From NCBI GenBank assembly GCA_963924555.1, contig OZ004596.1, forward strand, positions 5,094,139 through 5,158,138: a stretch of 64,000 bases of DNA. The letters are read 5' to 3'. The stretch is from Crambe crambe (lineage: Eukaryota > Porifera > Demospongiae > Poecilosclerida > Crambeidae). The notes beneath the pieces were generated by a model. That model made no database searches. It worked only from the letters and a program-made list of their open reading frames with translations, and was not told where the DNA came from. Of the stretch, positions 10,801-19,182 are shown in pieces. Position 1 is the stretch's first letter. The number at the start of each line of letters is the position of its first letter. A program made the position numbers and the translations under genes.

Positions 10801-12933
10801 AATAATTATTATAGGGGCATGAAGGAAGGATACTCATCGTCAAATGTGATTACTCTCATAGAATTGATGGACGAGACTGGAGCATCTTCATCACTGCATT
10901 GAAAAAAAAGGGGGGAATTAATTTAAATTATGAGGAGTTTCCCCTCCTCAAGCAAAACGTTACACCCAGCCCACATGTACTGCATAACTCACTCACGTTC
11001 GGTTATGTCTGATGACATTGGGACGCAAGTTTTGCCATTCTGTCACGTAACGTTCTCTGTAATATGCAAGTAGAAGCATTGACCTCACTGTGTGTACAAG
11101 GTTGTCATGTGGCTATGTGTTTAAGTTCTGTTTCTCACCTTTCGATCTTCTCATAGAGGAACTGTTCGGTGAGTCCCACTATGGCCAGCCACACCACGTC
11201 ATTGTTGTCCCTGTTCAACTTGCAGGCCAGTTCATACAGCACCAGTGAGGCCTAAACAAAGGAACAAAGCAAAATGACTAGGGACAGCTACAGGCTAGGG
11301 GGATGTCCCTATGCCCCTCCCATAGCAACATACTCCACACTTTTGAATGAAAGTCAAGATACAGGGTCTCCCATTCTTAATGTGTATCACCTCATTTTAG
11401 CTGCTTTCACCAATACAACAAATCCCACAGAAGTATTACGAAGAGAGGAAAAGAAAAAAAACAACCCATTTCCATTATGAGTCAGACTGTAAGTAATGCA
11501 ATCCAAGCTGTGAGAGTAGACTGAATGGTCAATGAATAGTGCATGTCCCCCTGCCTCCTCCTCCCCCTGGATTCCACTCAATACTTAATTGATCTTAATG
11601 GTATTGAGCTTCTCTTCTCCCTCGCCCACTCCTTGCTGGCACAACTAGCCCTCGTACTCAGGCCTTTTGGACGTTGGGACTTGCTACACAACAACACTCA
11701 CAGCAGTCTCGTGGTAGTTGAATTCATAGTACTTGAACAGTATCTCATCTCTAGATAGATAGATAGATCAGTATTACAATTTTGTTTTTTAAAAATTTGC
11801 ACATGAAAAACACAATATTCATGGCTACTATACCTCTTCCGACGCCAAAGGTGCTTCTTTCTTCTTGTTTCATATGAATCCTTAAAAAAAAATTTTTTTT
11901 GATAATACGAAGTTGCTTCATTGAAGCAGTTTCATCTACTAGTACCATCCTAAGGACAACTTGGATACTGTTTCCTTATCTCTATAGTGCAGATTTTGAC
12001 CTACAGTATCTGATAATTAATTCATACCTCTTCCCCCGATCTTCTTCGTTTGCTTCCAGAACCAGAATCCTCGTCACTGTAATATTCATCATCGTACCCA
12101 TCCTCCTACCGGACAGAGAATAAAATGAATCATTCCCTCGAATCATGATCGGAACAGGTTTGAAATCCTCTTACCACATCCGATGAATAAATCTCGTCGA
12201 ACTCAGGCACCTGTAGGTCATCTCCTTCTCGTACCACAAGGATAACCTGGTCTTGGTTGTAGACATTGTCTAGGTGGAGAGGTCTACGACTGTCGATGAT
12301 ATAAAACCGCGTCTCCTCAGTCTCTGGCTGCAGGAGTTCCAGGAGATTGAGGGCTCCAGCACAGTTGATCAAAACCACTGATTTCACCTAATGGTTGACG
12401 ACAACACAATGCCATCTAAATTGAAGTGCATCTACAGGAATTAACTCAAATAGCTACCACACAAAATTCAATGAGGACCTCTAAACTTTACGTAACCCCC
12501 AGAAATTAGCTACTACAACAATGAGGGTACCTCTAATCCGATATCACTAGTCCCTAGATCCCCACACCCTATTGTGCTTATTGGTAGGATACAATGACCT
12601 TATATGCTTACTTGTTGGGCATTGGTGATATACGCTCTCTTGACGTCCTCCTTTCCTGCTACAGGCACGACTGTGTACCCCACATCATCCACTTTGAACA
12701 TGTACTGGAGCATCTTGCAGGCACAGAGAGAGTCCACATCCGTGGCGGCACACAGCAATATATGCTGCAATGTATTAAATAGCTATCGATATGCGGTGGA
12801 CGTGGTGTAGCTTAGCTACTAGATGTCACGTTATTATGCCCTCGGGTCTACCCTTAGGCCTAGAGGTTTAGCTTAATCTTACCTCCTCGCATATCTGCCG
12901 ATAAAAATCCTTTACTCTGTTGATGATCCCCAT
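7842..12933 (-). CDS. CDC45: CDC45, CMG replicative helicase subunit
   Basis: CDC45 joins MCM2-7 and GINS to form the replicative helicase in the nucleus. Confident exons: 12883-12933 (start MGIINRVKDFYRQICEE), 12612-12764, 12175-12387, 12028-12105 and 7842-7909 (last, VIEIRKEERSRFLDALIAL then stop), with the penultimate at 7969-8045. Between them lie about ten more small exons. They carry an acidic and basic linker (DEDSGSGSKRRR), ASLVLYELACKLNRDN, LVLYRHWSLYESLC, KLLEFLADMG, ASDMVYSSTALMES, PFILSAPLDVAKGE and GVPPHSSSDED. These match the family in order from N- to C-terminus. The family has a RecJ/DHH-like fold that is catalytically dead. An E2F-like site lies 18 bp upstream of the start. 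Exons around 8900-9200 were not resolved with certainty. Confidence 0.95.
9369..9390. repeat. G22 homopolymer (C22 in the CDC45 sense strand)
   Basis: About 22 guanines on the + strand. On the CDC45 sense strand this is a pure C22 tract that ends directly in the AG of the splice acceptor for the exon beginning QAAIVDQVRSF, so it appears to serve as the polypyrimidine tract. Confidence 0.85.
9868..9972. repeat. Polypurine stretch in a CDC45 intron
   Basis: About 100 bp almost entirely of G and A on the + strand, preceded by a short GT run. In the CDC45 sense strand it is a long polypyrimidine stretch before the ASDMVYSS exon. It creates spurious Glu/Gly-rich open frames on the + strand. Confidence 0.8.
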
Positions 12934-12950
12934 TATGCTTATAATATCAG

Positions 12951-12960
12951 TTTGGCGGGC
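12951..12960 (-). promoter_or_regulatory. E2F-type site upstream of CDC45
   Basis: TTTGGCGGGC on the + strand (GCCCGCCAAA on the gene strand) matches the E2F/DP consensus. It sits 18 bp upstream of the CDC45 start codon at 12933. CDC45 is a classical S-phase E2F target in animals; the site is seen, its use is inferred. Confidence 0.6.
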
Positions 12961-13072
12961 TTTTTTGGATAAGTTCGAAGTTTAATTGGAATGCTGATAA
13001 TGCAATAGTGTGTATTAATCAATGAAACTTATATCAGGCATAAAATGAGAACCAATGATCTAGAATTATCAA

Positions 13073-13705
13073 TCATTGATCCAAATAGTTTAGTAGTGGT
13101 CTCATGTAGAAATCCATGGCTTTATCTACAATCCTGTAATAGATGAGTATTGCATAATTAAGAGGGGGAAATGTACAATATGATAATAAAATGTCACCTG
13201 TCTATAGGATGGATGATAAAGGGGATGGTGGTAAGGCCAACACCTGTGACAATCCAGTGCCTAATGGATCTACTCAGCCTCTTCCCCACACAATGATACA
13301 ACAATAACCTGGAGAGTGCACATGTTCTGTTGATAAGTAACCCAGGGATGATCACTGAGGCCAGTCCCTGCCACATTAATGTCTCAACCACAGCTTTAGT
13401 TGGTGAAAGTGGTTTGTTTCTATATGAATGTGCGGGCCATTTATGATTGGTTAATGCTGATTTTGAGAGCCTTTTCTTTGCTTGTAATCCTTGAAAGAAG
13501 GAATGCGATATTACATAAGTTGATGAAACGAAGTAGCTGAAGTAGACAAATTTCAGTGGTACCACATGACGGAAAGCTTCACCTACTTCATTTGCATATC
13601 CTGAAATTGGAGCATGAGTTTAAACAAATAATAGAGAAATTGATGATGCTTACCACAATAACGAAGAGGTACTTCCCTGAATACATCTTTTTCTACAGGG
13701 TTCAT
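13073..13705 (-). CDS. MTFP1: Mitochondrial fission process protein 1 (MTP18)
   Basis: Inner-membrane protein that promotes mitochondrial fission. Three exons with compatible phases: 13654-13705, 13198-13600 and 13073-13133. The protein begins MNPVEKDVFREVPLRYCGYANEVGEAFR. It contains the family motifs WQGLASVIIPGLLINRTCA and GLTTIPFIIHPIDR and ends IVDKAMDFYMRPLL followed by a short tail. Several hydrophobic stretches fit the known multi-pass membrane topology. Length (about 170 residues) matches the family. The start codon is head to head with POLD4, 118 bp away, so the two probably share a promoter. Confidence 0.95.
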
Positions 13706-13823
13706 TGCAGTGCAGATCGCTGAGACAGACCACACCTCTTTGTGGGTGGAACCATAACGACAGGATGCATTGTTTGCTGACTGGGCATTTTGTATTCCTG
13801 GTTCTTTCTCGGAAGCTGCTGCG

Positions 13824-14348
13824 ATGGCTGCAAATACCACTTTAATAGATTACTTTCCTAAGCAGAGGAAGCCTCCTACTTCTGCCAAGGTTAAAATTGG
13901 TGACTATATGACCAAATCGAGCATCATCAGCTCAGGTTAGTGATTCATTCAATTTTAATTTGAAATTGGTCATAGCTATTTTGTTTCATATCTAGATAAA
14001 AAACCAACTATAGATCCAGATCTTGAAGAGCTGAATGCTTTTGATCTTGATTATTCATATGGACCAGCAATAGGTAACTAGATGCCAGATCTAGTCTTGG
14101 CAAGGGTGATAGAATCACTGGGATAATTATTTTGACAAAGGCATGACTAGACTCGAGCGTTGGGAAAGAGCAAAGAAACTTGGACTCAATCCTGACCCCA
14201 AAATCAAGAAAATAATTGAACAGCATAGTGATGATTCAAAGTACACCAAATGGTAAGAATTAAACCTCTTGAGTCTTCTCCATTCTTATCATACTTCTAC
14301 TACAAATGCAGTGTTTGGAGTGGTACACTGGTGGACTTGACTACATAA
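13824..14348 (+). CDS. POLD4: DNA polymerase delta subunit 4 (p12)
   Basis: Smallest subunit of replicative DNA polymerase delta; it stabilises the holoenzyme and contacts PCNA. Four exons: 13824-13935, 13996-14073, 14141-14252 and 14312-14348, giving 112 residues with all phases consistent. The N-terminus NTTLIDYFPKQRK is a PIP-box-like PCNA-binding motif (Leu and Tyr-Phe in place, Asn instead of Gln). The conserved core LNAFDLDYSYGPAIGMTRLERW and the Cys-Val-Trp C-terminus match p12. A second copy of exons 2-4 follows at once. Shares a short promoter with MTFP1. Confidence 0.93.
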
Positions 14349-14509
14349 CTTTTCATGTCAATTTTGAATTTTTCATACAGTCACTTATTCTTCCTTTGAG
14401 TAGAGTAAATGCCATCTTGTAGTTTTCAGCCACTGTTTAGTGAGGCCAGCAGAACACCATTTTCCTCTATGTAGCTATTCATAGATTCTTCCCAAAATTA
14501 TTCTGGCAG

Positions 14510-15000
14510 AAAATCTGCTGTGTCACAAATTCCTGAAGTTACCCCACCCACTTCTGCTGTTTTGCATAAAAGTGCAGGTAACTTAGCTACACATTCTATA
14601 TTAGTTTTTTCAAGATACCTATATCTACCTTACTTTACTTTTTCTCGAGCTGCAATGGCTACAGCTAAAAGTAGTGACCAACATGATCTTGAAGTGCTGA
14701 ATGCTTTTGATTGTAATCAACATTATGGACCGGCAAAAGGTAACTGTGAACATTATGATCCATGCTGTGAGCATTAATTTTTTTCAAAGACATAACTAGA
14801 CTTGAGCGTTGGGAAAGAGCAAAGAATCTCGGACTCAATCCTGACCCCAAAGTCAAGGAAATAATTGAACAGCATAGTGATGATTCAAGGTATACTGAAT
14901 GGTAAGAATTTAAGCTGCTCTTCTCCACTCTTTAACTTAAGTATCATGCTTCTACAAGTGTAGTATTTGGAGTAGTGCACAGGCAGACTTGGCTACATAA
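14510..15000 (+). CDS. Tandem POLD4-like copy (exons 2-4 duplicated)
   Basis: Exons at about 14655-14739, 14790-14901 and 14964-15000 repeat the p12 core (LNAFDCNQHYGPAK, ITRLERWERAKNLGLNPDPK, CIWSSAQADLAT). Exons 3 and 4 have exactly the same lengths as in the first copy (112 and 37 bp), and every splice phase is preserved. If translation starts at the ATG at 14655 the product is 77 residues and lacks the PIP box. An extra possible exon lies at 14510-14577 (ends KSAG, phase 1). An acceptor just upstream of 14655 (ctttttctcgag) is in phase with the first exon of POLD4, so the copy may instead be an alternative 3' half of the same gene. The open frame shows it is not an obvious pseudogene. Confidence 0.7.
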
Positions 15001-15354
15001 CTTTGTAAAATTTTTATCCCTTTTTTGTGTCAATTATTATAGCTAATGGTTTTTTAGCATCCATAAATTTTTTTATCCCTTTTTTGTGTGTCAATTATGG
15101 TATAGTAGTATACACATCAATGCTCCAGAAATGAACACCCCATTTACTAAATATCACCACTCCATTCGGTTTGAGGTATGAATATTATTAACCGGTTACA
15201 TGCAATGAAAAAATAACAATAAAGCCCAACAAAAACAATGACTGAGTAGTGAACTATCTACTGAAAAGAGAATGTGCAGTGGTAATAGTATCTGGTAGTG
15301 AGTTCCATGCTCTAATGACACTTGGAACAAGTAATATTTAGTTCTACATTATAC

Positions 15355-15670
15355 TTGACTACGGAGTGACTCGAGGACGAGCAATAAAACCTTGTGGATA
15401 AAAAATCTGTCATTGATTATTATTATTGTAAAATATGCCTTTGAACCAGAGTTGGAAGAGCAAGTCTCTGAAACATTCTGCACTCCCTCTAGGAGTTTAT
15501 GTCTCCAACTAAGTGAGGGTCCCAAAGTTGGCATGCATACTTCAGTGTATCTATATCAATCCATCTGTAAAACCTTGTGTATATCATTATTCATACCAAC
15601 CAGCCATCTTGATTTGGAGCAAATCTCACGAATAGGATGGGTCCACTGCAAGGTTAAAGTCCAAGGTACT
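15355..15670 (-). mobile_element. Degenerate LINE (non-LTR retrotransposon) reverse-transcriptase C-terminal fragment
   Basis: Reading the minus strand, short blocks resembling the end of a non-LTR reverse transcriptase appear in the right order: THPIREICSKSRWLVG, then LKYACQLWDPHLVGDI, then QRLALP. They are interrupted by frame changes and stop codons. The WDPHL motif near the end of the RT ORF is characteristic. It is a dead fragment; no full element or terminal repeats were seen. Confidence 0.6.
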
Positions 15671-15713
15671 TGTACAGAACACAGTCTGGTACCATACTGG
15701 CATGGTACGGTAC

Positions 15714-15774
15714 TCTTGTACCTGTAGCTGTACGTACAGCTACAGCTAGCTAGCTAGCTACAGGTACGTACAAG
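15714..15774. repeat. Inverted repeat, CTTGTACCTGTAGCT ... AGCTACAGGTACGTACAAG
   Basis: A 61 bp block built from an outer inverted repeat, an inner GTAC palindrome and a (CTAG)n core. It could form a cruciform or mark the end of a small foldback element. It lies in the gap 5' of GOSR1. Confidence 0.6.
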
Positions 15775-15971
15775 TTCGACATCGATAGTTAAGCTATACC
15801 GTAAATTCAATTGATCTAATTGTCCGCTTTCAATGAAAAAAATTAAAAAAGAAAAAGAAAGTGGTGACGTGGCAGGTCTTTGTGGCTTTTAACTTCTGTC
15901 TTAATCCTTGAGCGACAGTGGATCGACAAAATTTAAAACACGGGCCCGGACACACTAGCACTCTCACGGCT

Positions 15972-17213
15972 ATGATGTCTACACAAGGCTCTCAATGGGA
16001 AGGTGATGAAAGAATCTCTGTCCATTTATAAATAGCTAGAGACATTCACCATCCATAAAACTGTACAGAGTTACATAAGGAATCCAGGAGACTAGAAAAT
16101 GAAGTGGATTTAAAACTGCTATCCTTCAGCAAGTTGGGATCGAACTATGCACAGAGAGATAGCAGGTATGATCATCACTAAGGCTAGACTTGATTGTTTT
16201 AGGAAGGGAAAAACAGTGAACCAATATCTCCTTGCTCAGTACTTGCTAGATAGATAGGAGGGAATTGTATGATTTCCCATTTGATGCAGTGCTGATGGAC
16301 AGGGTACCGTTATTGGAAGTTCAAGTCATGTGTTTGACACCATGGCACTAGAAATATCCCAGCTTTTATCAAAGGTACTGTTTAATGGTGTACACTTGGT
16401 TAATTAAACGTTACAACTGGAACATTGGATGACACAGTTGCAGAGTGTGAATGAAAATTTGAATGAATACGTCTCTGGTGTGAGTGGCTCCCAACCTGCG
16501 TCTACCCTTTACCATACGCTGCAAAGACATAACGAGATTTTACAGGATTACAAACAAGAGTTTAACAGAATTAAGGTGCAAGAACAGTTGATACAGTAAT
16601 ATCATAATCACTAAAGTTTCCCCTGCAGAGTAATATAGTAGCCCAAAGACAAAGGGAGGAATTATTGGGACAAGCAAGAAAAGAGTAAGTAATACCCTCC
16701 CTTCTTATTGCAACTGTAGCACACCATTACCCCCCAATTATGTAGTTGAGTGGTTCTCCCTTTCATTTGCAGCTATAAGACTACCTCTGGCCTCAATAGA
16801 AGAACAGAATTGTACTTAAAAGAGCATGAGCACATACGAAGGTAAAACAGATGATCCTTTCCTTGTACATATTGACCACTAATAACTCATTCTTCAGTAC
16901 TGATAGACTCACAGAGGATGCTATCAGTATTGCCATAGCGACCAAGGAAAATCTTACTCATCAAAGAAATACATTCAGTGGAGTCACTTCTAAAATGAGT
17001 GACGTGACGTGTATCCTTAATCCATTTACCTTTCAGCCAAGAATACTTCAGTATTATAATTCCACCCTTGACTGTTTTAATATTCCAGCTCGTTTTCCCC
17101 TCATCAATAGTCTTGTTCAAAAGATCAACCTCCGAAAACGAAGGGACTCTCTCATACTTGGAGGAGTGATAGCTGTGTGTGTTGTCATCCTCTTATTATT
17201 TGCCCTCAGATGA
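15972..17213 (+). CDS. GOSR1: Golgi SNAP receptor complex member 1 (GOS28)
   Basis: Qb-SNARE of ER-Golgi and intra-Golgi transport. Eight exons: 15972-16002, 16069-16165, 16290-16374, 16438-16575, 16629-16684, 16773-16841, 16898-17010 and 17089-17213, giving 237 residues; the summed length is a multiple of three. Motifs: RRLENEVDLKLLSFSKL, FDTMALEISQLL, HTLQRHNEILQDYKQEF, NRRTELYLKEHEHIRSTDRL and the SNARE core to FPLINSLVQKINLRKRRDSL. The C-terminal tail anchor (LILGGVIAVCVVILLLFALR) ends the protein. The last intron (78 bp) is a multiple of three without stops, so retention would add 26 residues in frame. Confidence 0.95.
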
Positions 17214-17558
17214 AATCACTACATTTTAGCATAGGATTAGCACTATATGCTGTAGCATGCACTGCAAATTCCCAATAATGAATGTAATGTCATTGCACTG
17301 TACTCTCAAAATTTAATTGCGTCATACATAGATATAAATAATGATTGCGTCATGATGAATAATTATTCATTGCGCGCGTGAGTCATTTTACTACAATGAA
17401 TATTGCTGACGAAGCAATTATTCGGAACTGAAACTCCGCGGCACTCATCACCTGACCACCACACTACATAAGAAGCTGAAACTAGCTGACAGTATATGTG
17501 GAAAGAAACTGAGACTGGCTAGGGTCTGATAAAGAAAGGCGTGATCATCAAGTGAAAA
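17214..17558. other. Short intergenic region upstream of SNAP29
   Basis: 345 bp with no gene. It contains two identical ATTGCGTCAT decamers (17316-17325 and 17344-17353) and a GCGCGCG stretch near 17372. It presumably carries the GOSR1 3' end and the SNAP29 promoter. Confidence 0.6.
17316..17353. promoter_or_regulatory. Pair of ATTGCGTCAT bZIP-like sites
   Basis: Two exact copies of ATTGCGTCAT, 28 bp apart centre to centre, about 210-240 bp upstream of the SNAP29 start. The sequence resembles composite C/EBP-ATF elements. Function is inferred only. Confidence 0.4.
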
Positions 17559-18380
17559 ATGTACAGAGACAACCGTAATACTAATCCTTTCGGTGATGAT
17601 GACGATAATGGTGGATTCGGTGGTGGTGGTGGATTTGGCAGCAGCAGAACGAGGGGTAGCAGTGGTGGTGATATGAGAGGAACCAGAGGAAACCCTCCCC
17701 CGGCCTATGGGTACGATGGAGGCAGAGGAGCCGCTGTATCTGGGTATGGGAGGAGTGATGGGCGTGGTTATGAGGTAGACCAGGGCTATGACTCTTACTC
17801 CAGGCCAATTCCAACTGAGGAAGACAGAGTAATGATGGCCCATAAGAGAATGGAAGCATCTTCAACAAACTCACTCAGAGTGCTAAATGAGACCATGAGA
17901 ATGGGAATTGATACAGCTCAAGTGCTGGAGGAACAGTCTGAATCACTAGACAGGACAGAGAGAAGATTGGATGAAATGCATGTGGATTTAGACAAAGGAG
18001 AGAGAAATCTGAGAAAGATCAAGTCTGTTTTTGGAGGAGTTGTCAATTCCTTCTCGCGCAGGAAAACTGTTGAAGAGATAGCAGAGCCTAAAGAATTGAA
18101 AAAAGCCCAGCAAAAAAAGAGCACCAGCAAGTCGAAAAAACCACCGCCATCAAAACAGCAGCAGCAGAAGGTAGCAGCTGCTCCAGGCACTGGTAATGAA
18201 ATAGTGGACAAGAATTTAGATGAGATGGGAAAGGCCCTTGACCAGCTGCAGGGTTTGGGGGTCTTGATCGGAGAACAATTGGACGATTCCAATGCTCAGC
18301 TTGATCGCATTGGTTACAAACTGGATAGAAACCATGTTAAGATTGATAAACTCAATAAGGACATAAAGAGACAGTTGTAA
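17559..18380 (+). CDS. SNAP29: SNAP29-like Qbc-SNARE
   Basis: Single-exon gene of 273 residues. SNAP29 supplies two SNARE helices to fusion complexes in trafficking and autophagosome-lysosome fusion. The N-terminus has an NPF motif followed by acidic residues (NTNPFGDDDD), the EHD-binding signature of SNAP29, then a Gly/Arg-rich segment. First SNARE helix about residues 95-150 (LRVLNETMRMGIDTAQVLEEQ, ERRLDEMHVDLDKGERNL); a Lys/Gln-rich linker; second helix about 210-273 (DKNLDEMGKALDQLQGLG, AQLDRIGYKLDRNHVKIDKL). The linker lacks the palmitoylated Cys cluster of SNAP-25, as expected for SNAP29. A poly-T tract follows the stop. Confidence 0.9.
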   Translation: MYRDNRNTNPFGDDDDNGGFGGGGGFGSSRTRGSSGGDMRGTRGNPPPAYGYDGGRGAAVSGYGRSDGRGYEVDQGYDSYSRPIPTEEDRVMMAHKRMEASSTNSLRVLNETMRMGIDTAQVLEEQSESLDRTERRLDEMHVDLDKGERNLRKIKSVFGGVVNSFSRRKTVEEIAEPKELKKAQQKKSTSKSKKPPPSKQQQQKVAAAPGTGNEIVDKNLDEMGKALDQLQGLGVLIGEQLDDSNAQLDRIGYKLDRNHVKIDKLNKDIKRQL

Positions 18381-18535
18381 CTTACTCCCAGATCTTTGTT
18401 GGTTTTTTTTTTTTTTTTTTTTTTTTTTTTGGTTTTGTGTGTTTATAATCCTGAGTATTTATTGTAAGTGTTAAGTGACTATACCCAAGGGTGTCAGAAG
18501 CTTTATAGGGTGAGACAGTATTATGGATGACATTT

Positions 18536-19090
18536 TTAAATAGTGTGTATTAATATCCATTCTTTAATGTCATTGATGCCTTTACCAGTCCAGCAGCTGC
18601 CTTCAACAACTGTCAAATCCTGCGAGGCATGTACTAAAATATCATCCAATCTCATCACAGACTTATACTCGATTAGTCCCAGTCCTAATGGAGAGTCTGT
18701 CTTATTAAAGAAAATCAATACTGGCTTTCTAGAGAGAGTCTTTGATGATAGTACATCCAATAGAAGAATGACAGAAGCTGATACTTGTACCTGGTTGCTT
18801 GAGTCTATTACGAAGATGACCATTTTACACTCTTCATATGAGTTGGACCACAATGGTGCCATTTGCCCACCACTCTCTCTCAGGGTGCATGTTACTCCTT
18901 TACTAAGTTCCAAACGTTCAAAGTTAACACCCACTGTGGGGATCGTGTGGTTCATCTCATTGCAGGAAATGGTGGCATAGTCCTGTTTGGGATCTGGTTC
19001 ATCTTGGTTTTGTTTTGAACAGTCCTTTAATTTCTTAATGAGTAGAGTCTTCCCTGCTCCTTCTGGTCCAAGGACAAGACATTCAGCCAT
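18536..19090 (-). CDS. ARL16: ADP-ribosylation factor-like protein 16
   Basis: Single-exon small GTPase of 184 residues. The P-loop GPEGAGKT is intact, the switch I region has TVGVNFERLEL, and the base-recognition motif is FNKTD. The usual G3 motif WDxGGQ is replaced by RESGG, the odd variant typical of ARL16. It lacks the myristoylated Gly-2 of ARFs (starts MAECLVLG). Vertebrate ARL16 is linked to Golgi-to-cilium traffic. Convergent with SNAP29; its start lies 92 bp from the 3' end of the carboxypeptidase gene. Confidence 0.9.
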   Translation of the reverse strand: MAECLVLGPEGAGKTLLIKKLKDCSKQNQDEPDPKQDYATISCNEMNHTIPTVGVNFERLELSKGVTCTLRESGGQMAPLWSNSYEECKMVIFVIDSSNQVQVSASVILLLDVLSSKTLSRKPVLIFFNKTDSPLGLGLIEYKSVMRLDDILVHASQDLTVVEGSCWTGKGINDIKEWILIHTI

Positions 19091-19146
19091 TTCTCAGGCG
19101 GTAAAGTATCATAAAATCAATGTACGTACATAATTAAATTTACGCA

Positions 19147-19170
19147 CGCGCGAGCTCATTAGCTCGCGCG
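19147..19170. repeat. GC-rich hairpin, CGCGCGAGCT-catt-AGCTCGCGCG
   Basis: Perfect 10 bp inverted arms with a 4 nt loop in AT-rich surroundings. It lies in the 92 bp between the carboxypeptidase stop and the ARL16 start (same strand), where the 3' end of one gene meets the promoter of the next. Confidence 0.75.
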
Positions 19171-19182
19171 CGCAGCAGCTAG

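Larger units (their letters stand above)
15001..15971. other. Intergenic region between POLD4-like copy and GOSR1
   Basis: No intact gene seen. It holds a duplicated AT-rich block (ATCCCTTTTTTGTG at about 15018 and 15075), a decayed LINE reverse-transcriptase fragment (15355-15670), a long inverted repeat (15714-15774) and the GOSR1 upstream region. Confidence 0.7.

Noticed and set aside
14510-14577. Exon A of the POLD4-like copy joined directly to exon 3 of copy 1
   Set aside because: The junction would create TGA at once, so this splice would only truncate the first copy.
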